Notes: generated by a model not told the origin, from the letters alone. Counted from the stretch's first letter, positions 41,246 through 51,985 are shown. The stretch is 64,000 bases of DNA from Rhynchopus sp. YZ270_cl-10 (GCA_964035575.1 OZ037856.1:1054001-1118000); one strand, 5' to 3'. A program made the numbers and translations.

Positions 41246-41316
41246 AGTGGAGATTGCACAAACTGTGGCAACACAACCGAGGCAATTACACTACAACAAT
41301 TTATCAGAAAAAAAAA
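41246..41316 (+). repeat. SL-A element (long form)
   Basis: AGTGGAGATTGCACAAAC, TGTGGCAACACAACCGAGG, CAATTACACTACAACAATT, TATC and an A run. Confidence 0.75.
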
Positions 41317-41423
41317 GGAAAGTGAATCCATGACATGCAGTTTCCGCTCATTTATTTCATTACAAAAAGAACGAAACTAAACTCATATGACGTATACAAA
41401 CAATGCTACAAAAGATTCTCCAC

Positions 41424-41472
41424 TTGTCGTGGGGTTTCTGTAGATGATTGTCGACCACGACTAAATACATCA
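41424..41472 (+). repeat. SL-B-like fragment
   Basis: GTAGATGATTGTCGACCACG resembles the constant 3' end of SL-B. It lies directly before an SL-A copy. Confidence 0.3.
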
Positions 41473-41482
41473 ACAACAAAAG

Positions 41483-41549
41483 AGTGGAGATTGCACAAAC
41501 TGTGTCAACACAACCGAGGCAACTGCACTACTCCAACAATTTTATCACA
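41483..41549 (+). repeat. SL-A element (long form)
   Basis: AGTGGAGATTGCACAAAC, TGTGTCAACACAACCGAGG, CAACTGCACTACTCCAAC, AATTTTATCACA. The A tail is lost. Confidence 0.7.
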
Positions 41550-41716
41550 CTTGAGCGCAGGACAAAAGTACGAGACAGATCAATGAGGGGTACAACCCCC
41601 GCGATTATGCTCAATACAGCCGATGCATCAACAAAGGTTTCAGTTATTAGAGCGGGTGAATTGGGCGACAGAAGCCCGTCGTCCGTGATGTGTGTGCATG
41701 AATGGCACGTTCATCT

Positions 41717-41832
41717 GACAACTACCGTAAGCGTAACAATAGTGTACCGTAATAATGTTACACGCTCCCATTTTTTTCGCGATTTGTTCCACATTTGTTA
41801 CGGTCCACTATTTGTACGCTTACGGTATTTGT
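41717..41832. mobile_element. About 116-bp inverted-repeat element
   Basis: The arms start ACAACTACCGTAAGCGTA and continue AATAGTG(T)ACCGTAA; the right arm is the reverse complement with few changes. No clear target duplication. Confidence 0.6.
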
Positions 41833-41980
41833 ACTTCTCTCTTTTCACAGTTTTTGAAACTAAACAAAAAAATTGGATGTATCTGTACGTCCTTTTTGTA
41901 CTTTCTCTTGAAAGTATATGAAACTAATTTCTTTTCATTTTTTTTTTTTTCCAAGCCCAATTTACCCAAAATAAAAAAAT

Positions 41981-42040
41981 AGTGGAGCACACTCTAGGGT
42001 GGCTACACTAATACAACCAAGTTTTTTAAGCAAAAAAAAT
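41981..42040 (+). repeat. SL-A element (short form)
   Basis: AGTGGAGCACACTCTAGGG, GTGGCTACACTAATACAACC, AAGTTTTTTAAGC and an A run. About 360 bp upstream of the giant gene. Confidence 0.75.
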
Positions 42041-42300
42041 AACCTACAATCGGAAAATCGCTCCACCCCCGTTAATAACTAAAAAGGACCACCACCCCCC
42101 CCCCCCCCACCCTATTTTTTTTCCTGTCACCTCATGAAATGAAGGAGGAAATAGAAACAACGCACTTTGAACACACTTTTGCGGTTCTAGGGACGAACCG
42201 CGCTGCAGAGACCACTCCTCACCAATTAGGTCGAGGTGCGTTTCGCACAACCTCCTTCCATGGGTTTTATTGTGTGATGAGTGTTAAGTTTCTATTTTTC

Positions 42301-42347
42301 CTAAACACCGTCACCCCACAACCACACTATTTCCTCAAATATTACAG
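42301..42347 (+). promoter_or_regulatory. Acceptor-like splice site upstream of the giant gene
   Basis: CCCCACAACCACACTATTTC, CTCAAATATTACAG: a pyrimidine-biased tract ending in CAG, 49 bases before the start codon. Confidence 0.5.
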
Positions 42348-42369
42348 AAGGTTAAAAAACCCCCAAAAA

Positions 42370-42384
42370 ATGGACGTAAATTGA
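42370..42384 (+). other. Short upstream open reading frame
   Basis: ATG GAC GTA AAT TGA lies between the acceptor-like site and the main start codon, 12 bases before it. If the transcript begins at 42348 this four-codon frame would precede the giant protein and could lower its translation. Confidence 0.35.
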
Positions 42385-42396
42385 GAGGAAAGTAGG

Positions 42397-45300
42397 ATGC
42401 GGTATTTGGTGGTATTGCTGTTGTCCTTTGTGATCCCGCTCCCTGCAAATCATATCGTGAACAACGGACAACAGGGTTTTGCGAATCACAACCCACTGTT
42501 CCGATCTGGGCCTGACATCACCATTTTGGAGTCTTCTGGACAGTATGGGCCGAATGAATGGTGTTTCGACCCGGTTGATGGAGATGGGCCAAGAGATATG
42601 AACAATAGATTGACGCACTCAGGGAGACAATCAATCAGTTTCAATGTGCAGACGGATTCACCGAATTTATTCGCAGCAGGAGGGCTTCCTGCTATAGGGG
42701 ACAACTGCGCGTTGACGTTCTTTCTTGAAGCGGGGCAGTGTGGTGTTGCTGTGGTGCATGTTGTTTTGGAGGATGACGGAAACCCAAACTGTATTGAAGG
42801 TATCGGAGCGCAAGGGGAGGTCTACACCTGCCCCGGTGCATGTGCTCCAGATGACTGCTCAAAATCTGCTCCCGTAGAATTCCATATAACCGTCCGCTGC
42901 TGCAACGATCCTCCTTCCTTTCAAAATTTAGGTGCAGTGGTTGTTCAGCAAAACACCGGAACGACTACCATTCAAAACTGGGCGTTTAATCTCGAAAAGG
43001 GTGTCGCAACCGGGACAATGAGTGGCACTCTGACTACCAGCACCTTCGAGCATTCGCAGAGATTGGATTTTGCGGTGACGGTGACGCAGGGGCAGGATCT
43101 GTTTGACATCCCACCGTACATCAGGTGGATGGGGGTGGGGCAGCAGTCCGACCCGAATGTCGCGGATCTGGTGTTCAAAGCGAAGGATGGTGCCTGCGGG
43201 GTGGCGGTGGTGGAGGTACGTCTCTCCGACGACGGCCAGCCAGGCACGGTTGACAACAAATGCTCAAACATCGCTCCGCCACAACTCTTTCAGATCGAGG
43301 TTCTCTGCGTAGATATGGCGCCCACCTACACACGCAAAGGGTCCCTCGATGTTGACATATGCGAAGACCACGGTCTCTACACCGACCCAGACTGGGCACA
43401 AGACATGGCAGGGTCAAATGGAAACATGGATATGCTTCAATTCGAAATTGTTCTTCAAAATAACGACCATTCACAGCTTTTTCTTGTCGACCCTTCGATC
43501 AATGTGGACACCGGCGCACTTTCCTTTCAATTCCGCGACGACGAAAACACCTTCGCGATAGGTGAAGTGCTTGCATACGTTCGATTGATTGACAGAAACA
43601 CTGGGCTTGCATCATGCAATCCTATCACGAACTGCCCGGTGCTTTCGATCACTGTCTGCCCCAAGAACGACCCGCCTACTGCAGAGTGTGGGCAAGATAT
43701 CACAATCTGTGAAGACCTGGTCGACCATGATACACCCCCGATCCCGCAAATGGGGTTGATCCCTTACGGCTTGCCAGGGTTCTTTAAAGGTGTGTCGGTT
43801 GGGCCCACCAACGAAGGCATCTGCCCCGGCTGCGAAGGGCAGGAAATCAACTTCGTGACCTTCATCGACAACGACCCCGATGGGTCGGACATCTTCGCAG
43901 GGGGACTGCCTCCTGTCATTTCTGATGTCGGTGACCTATCATTTAACCTACGCGAAAACGCAAACGGCATTGCAGTGGTTAAGGTGCGGGTCACCGATAC
44001 CGGCCCGGATGATGGATTTGGAAACACAAACTACGGATTGACCTGCACCTTCATTGTTACCGTTAAACCTGCAGCAGATGCTCCTACGTTTGACATCTCC
44101 ACTATCGGACGGCCCAATGCAAATGACCGCACTGTCATCATTGTAGACGAAGACGACCCAGACACGAACACCGTCTTCAATGACTTTGTGTTCAACATCA
44201 AACGTGGTGGTGAAATTGATGAGCTCTTACGTGACCACGTTCGTTTCGATGTCACCTATACCCTAGACGACACCGTCGCACAGCCCACAGCGGACTACAC
44301 ACTCTTCGACATCCCACCAAGAGTAGAAGTAACCAGCACCACCTCAGCACGGCTTCTCTTCTCTCTGAAGCCGGATCAATGTGGTAATGCAACTCTTCGT
44401 ATTAAGGCAGTTGATATAGGGTTGACAGATGGGCAGATTAATACCGATTGTCCGGGGAGGGATGCGAGCGATGAGATTCTCGTTGATGTTGTGGTGAACT
44501 GCATTAATGATCCGCCTAATTTTGCGTTCGGACCCTGCCCGAACTGTTGCGCCCCAACACGCACCTCTCAGGTGGTCCGCAGCAGTGCCGATGCACTGCA
44601 GGCTGGGTCAGGGGTATGGAGCTGCCCTCGCAAGCTTTGCACCATCACAGCATGCGAAGACGACCTCCGTCAGGGCACATCTGGTGGTATACAGGGTGGA
44701 GGCTTTGTTCTGCCACACTTTATTGCCGATATCGACCCTGGGGGTGGGCCGGATGAAGGGGTTCGTGGCCGTACACCACAGAAGCTGCGATACCATGTGA
44801 CCAATGATAAACCGGATCTCTTCATCACGCAGCCGGCCATCTCTGATGAGGGTGTGCTCACCTTTGCAGCGAAGAAGAACGGCTATGGTGATGTGACCAT
44901 TACTGTGGTCGCGGAGGACTATATACAGCAAAGCTCTCCTTTCATCTCACAGAGGAGCCAGCCCCTTAGCTTCTTGCTCCGCATTTTGGAGACCAACGAT
45001 GCACCCACCTTCACCCTCAGCGATGCGCAGCGGAACTCTCTTGTCGGCGCATCGTCTCTCATTACAGAATGCCCTATGGCACAAAGCTCATGCTGGTCTT
45101 CGGTTTCTACAAACCCTATTAACCAGGGCTGCTCCTATTCTATACCAGGATTTTTGACAGGAATAGGTCCCGGAGGAGGGAGTGTGGTGGGAGACCCGGA
45201 ACAGTTTGCGAATGGATTGGAGGATGACCAAACCTATTTTTTTCAGGTGAAAGTGGACAACCCAGAGTATTTTAGTGTATTGCCGACTATCACTGCGAAT

Positions 45301-48300
45301 GGGGTGCTGCGATTTACGTTGGCCCCGGGGTCGGGGACGACGGAGAGGCTTCCGGGGAAGCTGCTGAGGATGGTCGCGATTTTGAAGGATGACGGAAACT
45401 CTGCGAAACGCATCTTTGACGCACAGTCCTACTCCTGCGACAATGTTGACACTACAACGGAAGAGTTCTTTGTGGACATCCTACCCTCCGACAACAACCT
45501 CAACCAATGCTTTCAATGCAACACCCCCCCAGGGGCCACCGTTACGGTACGCAACGACCAGACCACCTTTGGCGTTCTCCCCTTCGCCTCGAACGTTCTC
45601 TCCAAAGTAACCAAACCCATTACCGGCGGAGGGCAGGACCCAAGCACCGGAACCACGTTCTTCCTCACTACAATAGGAAACACCAATCCAGGTCTGTTCA
45701 CCACTGCACCGTATCTGTCTACCGTCGATGGAGGGCTGTTCTTTGATATACAAGAAGGGGCATGTGGCGCGTCGTTGATTACAATAGAACGGTCGGAAGA
45801 GAATACAGCAAGGGTGCAGCTGTGCTCATTTAACATTGTTGTCACGAATGTCAATACACAGCCAAGCTTTACCACTGCGGGGGATGTGGAGAGCAATGAA
45901 GACGACGGAGAGGTTTGCATTGATAACTACCTGAGGGATATCAGTGTGGGTCTCAATGAAGGCGATGTGTCCAGTGAATGCGGGGTGCAGACGATATCGT
46001 TTACAGTGGATGTCGTGACGAATGAAGATATGTTTCTTGCAAAGCCGCATATTTCGCCTGATGGAAGGATGTGCTTCACGTCAAAGGCGGACCTCTGCGG
46101 CACCTCTCGCATCAAAATTACTGGAAAGGACACTGGAGGCACGCTTTCGGGTGGTGTAGACACGTCTGCTTCTCAGATTGTAGAACTTCGGGTTCTTTGC
46201 ATTAACGACCGCCCGACCTTCACACGCAACCCCCTCCTCTATTCACGTAATATAATTGTGTGCGAAAACGATGGAGGGCAGCTCTTCGGGCAATGGTGTC
46301 TCAACGCAATACCAGGCCCGTTTGTTAATGAAAACTGCCCGCCAGATAAACAGCAGAAACTGACCTTTAAGGTGCGGGTCAATGATACAAGCTTGTTTTC
46401 GGATCAGCCGCAGGTGTCTGAGGTTTGTACTTTGGTGTTCACACCGGCGGTGAACCGTGGTGGCGGTGTGGCAGAGGTAGTGGTGCAGGCATGCGACGAT
46501 GGTCCCGCATTTCCTTCCCCACCGCATCAGCCTTGTTCGCTGGAGGAGACGTTCTTTATCACTATTCTACCACTACAGCAAAACCCTTACTATGATGTGC
46601 GGTCTACGGTCATTACGTTGCCCGAAGATGCACGCGATTTGAACGGTTCGCGTGCAGTGCCGATCAACGATTACCTCTTCAACATCCGCAGTGGCGACAC
46701 CTTCATCTACGAAGTAGTGCAAGGTACTGGCATAGAGGACATATCATTTGAGGTAAGTGGCTCTATTGCGACACCATATGTGACGCTTAACTACAATGCC
46801 TTTGGAACAACAACAGTGAAGCTGTGCCTCCGGCGTGCGGACCTCAACTCAAATTTTCAGCTGTCGCAAACCTTCGCCCCATCTCCGTTGGACTACTCCG
46901 GGCAAGCCTGCATTCTGCAGAACGGTCAAGCCCTGCAAGACACCTTCTGCCGCTTCATCGACGTTGAGGTTCTCCCTTGCAATGACCCTCCCGTCTTTAT
47001 ATTCAACAATCCGCTTGTTGTGTTGGAGGAGAGCACCGACAACGAAGAACAGATTGACAGTCTCTTCCTCCAAAATGCCCTTCCCGGGCCAGACAATGAG
47101 AGGAACCAGGTTGTTCGAAATGCTACCGTGGTGTTGCCGGATCCGCTGTTGGAACAGTTGTTTTTGGTGCAGCCGTATATCGTTCAGGCCACCACTGCGA
47201 GGGCAGGGGATGTATGGGAACTGCGTTATGTTCTGAACAGAACCGCAGTGGCGAGGGTGGGGTTATATTCGTTTAATGCGACAGTGCTGATGCAAGATGA
47301 CGGAGTCAACAGTGTCGGGGCGCTGGGGACTCAGGTGGTGTGTAATTCAACACACAATGGCACGGCATCGCAGAACTTCACCATCATCGTCAAAGGGAAC
47401 GTCTCCGCCCCGGTCCTCATTGTCACGGAGGATATTACCTATCCTGTTAATGTCTCCTTCACGAATACATCTGCTTCCATCCCTGCAGCAGATCTTGACG
47501 CATTTCTTAGTGTTGTCAACGCTACCAACGGCTTTGTTGGGTTTTACAATATTACGGATACAATATTTATTGATAAAATCGTGTCCGGCCAAGGTCTCTT
47601 CACAGAACCGCCTAGGATAGAGCCAAATGGGAGTTTAACGTTTGTTGGAGGTCTCCCTGGCGTTGCGGTCATCTCTGTGCGTGCAAGGCGTGAAGTGGTG
47701 CCCCTGGGTGCGTCAAATCCGTATGTTCCGGAGCCTGTCTTCAGTGCGTCTCGGAATATTACGATAACGTTGGTAGGTGGGCAAGTGGAGGAGTTGGTGG
47801 TTAATATTGCGTTGATAGAGGCGCCGGAGGATTCTGGGTATTATTGTGTTAATAATGTGGTGACGTTGCAGTCGTATGAGGAGGCGTTTCGGTTGAACGA
47901 CAGCATCGTGGCAAACCGAATCGACTTCCGTCTTGTAAACTGTTGTTTTGGTGACTACGCAGTTGTCCCAACGCTCTTCGAAAACGGTACTTTATGCTTT
48001 CAATCCAAACCCGACTACTTCTTTGTTACACCAAGCGTTTTTGTGGTAGGGGAGATTGGGAATGGCCTGAACCTCCAGAATTTCAGCGATTTTGACAGCT
48101 ATCCCACCGTAGCCATCAGGGTCACCCCTGTCAACGATGCGCCTTTCTTCAACATAGCCACAACCTCTGTTACATTATACGAAGACGTCGGGGAAACGAC
48201 ACTCACAGATTTTCTCACTAATGTCACCCCTGGGCCACGTGAAGAGAACTACCAAGGGATTTTGTTCAACTCTTCTGGGGAGGTGGATGATAGAAACGTA

Positions 48301-50202
48301 TTTGAGGTAGTGCCAAGGTTTACTCATCATACGCTTGGAAATGCTGATGTGGGGCTCAAATTTGCGGCAGACTATTTTACGACTACGGCGTTCCCTTTGA
48401 TAGTGAGTGCGGAGGATGTGTTGTCGAACGACGAGCTGACCTTCTTCAATGCTACCAACACACCGCTCCGCCACACGGAGACAGTTTTCTTCACAGTCAT
48501 TCCGATAAACGACGCACCGAATGTTGTCCTGCGGCAGAGCATCTTCACAGTGTACATTGCTGCAGACCGCTTTGACAGTGCAGAATATTATGATGGCTTC
48601 CGATTCGAAATCCGCGACATCTTTTCCACCTTAAACCCGGGTCCATCTAATGAATGGGGACAACGTCTGGTAATTGAGGTCACCCCAAAGCGAACCGATC
48701 TCTTCAGTATCCCACCGGTGATTGACCAGAACGGTACCATGGTGTTTATTGTACAAAACCCTCGAAACACTCCACTCAACGGTCTCAATAACCCAGGGCG
48801 AATCTACGGCGAGTTTTATCTTGACATAGTAGTGCACGATACCGGAGGCATTCTCCATGGCGGCATCGACAGAACAGCCAAACGGTTTCAACTTAACATT
48901 GTTGATAATTTTGTGAACCCAAATTCTACCTCGCAAAACAGTAGTGTCCTGAAGGGACCTGAGATTCCTTCAGAATATTTCCAAAGAGCGTTGGTGTTGA
49001 AGATGGAAATGAGTGATACACCGTCAACTTCGCCGGTAGTGTTGCATCCTTGGATAGACGTGCAGAAGTTGAATGTGATAGGGTTTTTTACCTTTTTGAC
49101 GAATTCGGTTCCATTGGCGTTGAGCTTTTTTGTGAAATGCATGACAGAAGAGAACACAGGCAAGCTGTTTCTGCAGACCCCTGCATTCGACCGTGATGGG
49201 GTGCTCTCCTACCGACTACGACCATATGCTTGGGGTGAGGTGACGTGCAATGTGTCCTACACCGCGCAACGTATTGTCTCCCCCATAAACAGGCACGGTG
49301 CGTCGATTCTGCAAAGCGAGCCGACAAACCCTGCACCAGGTCTCTTTGCATCAAACTACTTCGATCCGCAGCCTTTCAAAATCATTGTACAATCACCAAA
49401 GGATCCGGTCTATGTGCTCTTCTTTTTGTCCGCATTTTATGGAATTTCAGAGCGTTATAGGGAATTCGATAGGGACAGCGATGTGAACAACAAAATTCAT
49501 GGATTTCTTAATATCAATGAAGACCAGCACGTTGCCGCAGGAGATGCACGCAAGGTTCTGGCAACCCCGCTCTCCGTCTCAGAGCAGGCAGCGCTGTGGG
49601 AAACCCAAGAAAACTATTGTTTGTTATACAAACTGGCGTTAACCGGGGTGAACACTAGACCGCTTCCTGAGGAGATGGCAGATAAATTTGTTCTTGCGGC
49701 AACAGGGGCGACCGTGGACCCGGTATCTACAGATTTTAAACAAAGCTTAGATCTGATGGGTGCAGAGCGGATCGAGGAGCTGGCGTTGCTAAATCCACAG
49801 AATGTGGATGCAGTGGTGCCTTCTCTTCCTGCGGTATGCAGGGTGTCGCCGTACACGCCGATTCCGGAGGGCGATGCTGGGTTTGACTTTCTTTGGGTAG
49901 TTGTGGCCTGCGCGGTAGCGGGGTTCTGTTGTATCCTCCTCTGTGTGATTCTCTTCTGGCGTTACCGTAGGAAAAATACGTATCGTGAGAACCAGAAACA
50001 CAGCTCCGATGTTGCAGATGGCGTCAGTCTCGGTACGTCAACCTCTAGCGTGCCATCGTTTTCGAAGCAAAAACGCTTTGCTGGTGTGCCTGAGAGCGAG
50101 GGGTCGAGAGGCAGTGTTAGACCCAACCCTCTCGACTGTATGTTCACGCAGATTGACCACCCGAAGAAGGGGCATGCGGTGAGGGATGGAATGTTTGGAT
50201 AA
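42397..50202 (+). CDS. Giant cadherin-like repeat type I membrane protein
   Basis: 2601 residues in one uninterrupted frame. A signal peptide (about 1-18, LVVLLLSFVIPLPA) is followed by about 17 repeats of 116-167 residues. Most end in a CxNDPPxF, VNDAPxF or INDAPN-type motif (near residues 168, 303, 422, 558, 702, 865, 1151, 1267, 1527, 1911 and 2036). The NDAPxF motif is typical of cadherin-like and related bacterial or protist adhesion repeats, and the acidic DxDxD-like loops fit calcium binding. Many cysteines and N-glycosylation sequons suggest an extracellular location. One membrane helix (about 2498-2521, FLWVVVACAVAGFCC...) precedes an 80-residue basic cytoplasmic tail rich in Ser. 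Likely a cell-surface adhesion or matrix protein. No enzyme domain is seen. The intronless 7.8-kb frame contrasts with the intron-bearing genes downstream. Confidence 0.9.
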   Translation: MRYLVVLLLSFVIPLPANHIVNNGQQGFANHNPLFRSGPDITILESSGQYGPNEWCFDPVDGDGPRDMNNRLTHSGRQSISFNVQTDSPNLFAAGGLPAIGDNCALTFFLEAGQCGVAVVHVVLEDDGNPNCIEGIGAQGEVYTCPGACAPDDCSKSAPVEFHITVRCCNDPPSFQNLGAVVVQQNTGTTTIQNWAFNLEKGVATGTMSGTLTTSTFEHSQRLDFAVTVTQGQDLFDIPPYIRWMGVGQQSDPNVADLVFKAKDGACGVAVVEVRLSDDGQPGTVDNKCSNIAPPQLFQIEVLCVDMAPTYTRKGSLDVDICEDHGLYTDPDWAQDMAGSNGNMDMLQFEIVLQNNDHSQLFLVDPSINVDTGALSFQFRDDENTFAIGEVLAYVRLIDRNTGLASCNPITNCPVLSITVCPKNDPPTAECGQDITICEDLVDHDTPPIPQMGLIPYGLPGFFKGVSVGPTNEGICPGCEGQEINFVTFIDNDPDGSDIFAGGLPPVISDVGDLSFNLRENANGIAVVKVRVTDTGPDDGFGNTNYGLTCTFIVTVKPAADAPTFDISTIGRPNANDRTVIIVDEDDPDTNTVFNDFVFNIKRGGEIDELLRDHVRFDVTYTLDDTVAQPTADYTLFDIPPRVEVTSTTSARLLFSLKPDQCGNATLRIKAVDIGLTDGQINTDCPGRDASDEILVDVVVNCINDPPNFAFGPCPNCCAPTRTSQVVRSSADALQAGSGVWSCPRKLCTITACEDDLRQGTSGGIQGGGFVLPHFIADIDPGGGPDEGVRGRTPQKLRYHVTNDKPDLFITQPAISDEGVLTFAAKKNGYGDVTITVVAEDYIQQSSPFISQRSQPLSFLLRILETNDAPTFTLSDAQRNSLVGASSLITECPMAQSSCWSSVSTNPINQGCSYSIPGFLTGIGPGGGSVVGDPEQFANGLEDDQTYFFQVKVDNPEYFSVLPTITANGVLRFTLAPGSGTTERLPGKLLRMVAILKDDGNSAKRIFDAQSYSCDNVDTTTEEFFVDILPSDNNLNQCFQCNTPPGATVTVRNDQTTFGVLPFASNVLSKVTKPITGGGQDPSTGTTFFLTTIGNTNPGLFTTAPYLSTVDGGLFFDIQEGACGASLITIERSEENTARVQLCSFNIVVTNVNTQPSFTTAGDVESNEDDGEVCIDNYLRDISVGLNEGDVSSECGVQTISFTVDVVTNEDMFLAKPHISPDGRMCFTSKADLCGTSRIKITGKDTGGTLSGGVDTSASQIVELRVLCINDRPTFTRNPLLYSRNIIVCENDGGQLFGQWCLNAIPGPFVNENCPPDKQQKLTFKVRVNDTSLFSDQPQVSEVCTLVFTPAVNRGGGVAEVVVQACDDGPAFPSPPHQPCSLEETFFITILPLQQNPYYDVRSTVITLPEDARDLNGSRAVPINDYLFNIRSGDTFIYEVVQGTGIEDISFEVSGSIATPYVTLNYNAFGTTTVKLCLRRADLNSNFQLSQTFAPSPLDYSGQACILQNGQALQDTFCRFIDVEVLPCNDPPVFIFNNPLVVLEESTDNEEQIDSLFLQNALPGPDNERNQVVRNATVVLPDPLLEQLFLVQPYIVQATTARAGDVWELRYVLNRTAVARVGLYSFNATVLMQDDGVNSVGALGTQVVCNSTHNGTASQNFTIIVKGNVSAPVLIVTEDITYPVNVSFTNTSASIPAADLDAFLSVVNATNGFVGFYNITDTIFIDKIVSGQGLFTEPPRIEPNGSLTFVGGLPGVAVISVRARREVVPLGASNPYVPEPVFSASRNITITLVGGQVEELVVNIALIEAPEDSGYYCVNNVVTLQSYEEAFRLNDSIVANRIDFRLVNCCFGDYAVVPTLFENGTLCFQSKPDYFFVTPSVFVVGEIGNGLNLQNFSDFDSYPTVAIRVTPVNDAPFFNIATTSVTLYEDVGETTLTDFLTNVTPGPREENYQGILFNSSGEVDDRNVFEVVPRFTHHTLGNADVGLKFAADYFTTTAFPLIVSAEDVLSNDELTFFNATNTPLRHTETVFFTVIPINDAPNVVLRQSIFTVYIAADRFDSAEYYDGFRFEIRDIFSTLNPGPSNEWGQRLVIEVTPKRTDLFSIPPVIDQNGTMVFIVQNPRNTPLNGLNNPGRIYGEFYLDIVVHDTGGILHGGIDRTAKRFQLNIVDNFVNPNSTSQNSSVLKGPEIPSEYFQRALVLKMEMSDTPSTSPVVLHPWIDVQKLNVIGFFTFLTNSVPLALSFFVKCMTEENTGKLFLQTPAFDRDGVLSYRLRPYAWGEVTCNVSYTAQRIVSPINRHGASILQSEPTNPAPGLFASNYFDPQPFKIIVQSPKDPVYVLFFLSAFYGISERYREFDRDSDVNNKIHGFLNINEDQHVAAGDARKVLATPLSVSEQAALWETQENYCLLYKLALTGVNTRPLPEEMADKFVLAATGATVDPVSTDFKQSLDLMGAERIEELALLNPQNVDAVVPSLPAVCRVSPYTPIPEGDAGFDFLWVVVACAVAGFCCILLCVILFWRYRRKNTYRENQKHSSDVADGVSLGTSTSSVPSFSKQKRFAGVPESEGSRGSVRPNPLDCMFTQIDHPKKGHAVRDGMFG

Positions 50203-50400
50203 ACACCTCCCTTTTTTTTTTTTTTCGGTAATCAACCAATGAAAGGAGGTTTAATAAATTCCCCTTTTGTTTTGACCAAATTCGATTTTTTTGTAGTTTT
50301 TACTATAGAGCAAACCCTTTAGAGCTTAGAGAAAAAAATCTCCCTCCTCTCCCTCTAGAAAATGTAGAATAAGACAACCAACACCCCCCCATCACCTCAC

Positions 50401-50450
50401 ATTTTCTTCCATCCTTTTACATTTTTCTCGATTCCTCAATTATTCCTCAG
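50401..50450 (+). promoter_or_regulatory. Acceptor-like splice site upstream of the 50482 gene
   Basis: A T/C-rich tract ending CAATTATTCCTCAG, 31 bases before the start codon. Confidence 0.5.
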
Positions 50451-50481
50451 ATATCCCCCCCCCTCCCCCTCCCCCTTTCCA

Positions 50482-51768
50482 ATGTCTGAGACCCCCGACC
50501 TGGATATTCTGGTGAAGCAGCACTACCGGAGTTGTGTGAACCAGGGGGTGCTAGACTATGTGGCGCCGTTGTTGGATGGGGTGTGCCGGTATGTGAGGGA
50601 GGAGACGGCGGAGGGGAAGAACGGGATGGCAACACCGACCCCGGTCATGATGGTGCGGAGGGCACCGATGATCGACGTGCCGCTGATCTGCCGACGTCTC
50701 CAGCGGAGCCTTCCTGAGACGACTGTCATGGAGGTGAATCCGTACACAGTGTACACGAAGGTAACTGAGGTGCTTCTCCTGACCACGCCAGTCTGCTTTG
50801 TTATGGAGGCCACGACAGAGGCACAGTGTCTCGCAATCACATCGCTTGTTGCTACCATGAACGCTGCGGTGGATAGACTTCGCTTCTCTGCTGCGCAAAA
50901 CAACAAGCCCTGGTGTGTCGCAGTGTTTACAGACACTGCAGTCTCCTCCGCACCGCTGACTAAAGCGCTTAACGGAAAGTTCACACAGAACTTCCGTGTA
51001 TTAGAGCTGGCACGGCATACCATGTCATGCGAGGGGCTGGCCGATGCAGTGGCATGTTCTCTTCTTGACCCAGCCTCTCCACTGCTTCCAAGCCCTGGAA
51101 GTATCAAAGCAATCCAAAAGCTGACAAAAACACGCGATCCAAAGAGATTGCACGATGCGTTGGATCTTTGGTTGGAAACCGCGGATTTTAGCTTTGTTGT
51201 TGAAGCAACTTCGTGCGTTACCTTGGAGAAGATGAAGGGGGCGAGCTGCTCCGCTGTGTACAGCACTTTACAGGATTTGGTCAATACCCGTGCAAGGGTT
51301 ATATATGGGTTGACCGATGGTCTGAAGATTGTGATGCGGAAGGGGACGGTGGGTGAGGTGGCCACCCTACGGCGTGTGGTGTTGCGCCTATGGGAGCTGG
51401 TCTCGCAGGGCAAGCTGGAGGAGGATAAGGTGCGGCACTTCAAGGACGCAGTCGCACTCCAGGAGGAGGACCTCCCCTTCCTGACAGGGTTCACCCCGGA
51501 GGAGCGTGGCACCCAGCAGGACCGTCTCCGGCGTGCCAACGAATTCCTCGGTGCGCAGATCACAGCACTCAACAACTGCACCCCACACCTCCGCAAGGAC
51601 TGGGCGAGCCTCTCCCTGCCGGACGTCCCCGCAGACGTGCGCAGCAGCCTCCGCATCTTCCCGCCCGCAGAGACAGATAGAAACGCACAGCGTGAAGTGA
51701 TGTGGGCACTCAGGTCTACCAAATCAGAGGTTCCGACAGCGACCCTCTACCAGAAAGTTGAGGTATGA
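50482..51768 (+). CDS. Unrecognised 428-residue protein
   Basis: No signal peptide or membrane helix. It looks like a soluble, mostly alpha-helical protein. I do not recognise the family; a hydrophobic strand-rich segment (VTEVLLLTTPVCFVMEA, about 96-112) and helical stretches (about 240-330) suggest a folded domain, but no nucleotide-binding P-loop is seen. The last codons are GAG GTA TGA. GTATGA resembles the GTATG donors of neighbouring introns, so the true coding sequence may continue by splicing at 51762 into an exon starting at 51980 (in frame). An SL-A copy would lie in that 217-base intron. Otherwise it ends here, with AAATAAA eight bases later as a possible poly(A) signal. Confidence 0.75.
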   Translation: MSETPDLDILVKQHYRSCVNQGVLDYVAPLLDGVCRYVREETAEGKNGMATPTPVMMVRRAPMIDVPLICRRLQRSLPETTVMEVNPYTVYTKVTEVLLLTTPVCFVMEATTEAQCLAITSLVATMNAAVDRLRFSAAQNNKPWCVAVFTDTAVSSAPLTKALNGKFTQNFRVLELARHTMSCEGLADAVACSLLDPASPLLPSPGSIKAIQKLTKTRDPKRLHDALDLWLETADFSFVVEATSCVTLEKMKGASCSAVYSTLQDLVNTRARVIYGLTDGLKIVMRKGTVGEVATLRRVVLRLWELVSQGKLEEDKVRHFKDAVALQEEDLPFLTGFTPEERGTQQDRLRRANEFLGAQITALNNCTPHLRKDWASLSLPDVPADVRSSLRIFPPAETDRNAQREVMWALRSTKSEVPTATLYQKVEV

Positions 51769-51864
51769 CTTGAAATAAAAGTTTCAAAAAGAGGGCTTTT
51801 TTATGGCTAAGCTGCGATTTTCTGCTTTTTGTTCAAAAAAAGGTGTGGTTGAGTCCAAAAAGAC

Positions 51865-51926
51865 AGTGGAGATTGCACAACTGTGGCAACACAACCGAGG
51901 CAACTACTCAACAATTTATCAAAAAA
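51865..51926 (+). repeat. SL-A element (long form) between two genes
   Basis: AGTGGAGATTGCACAAC, TGTGGCAACACAACCGAGG, CAACTACTCAACAATT, TATC and A's. It occupies part of the 217-base gap between the coding regions. Confidence 0.75.
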
Positions 51927-51985
51927 GGTTGCTTTGTTAGGGTGCATTGGATTTTTCAACAAAAAAATAAATAAAACAGCGTCAA

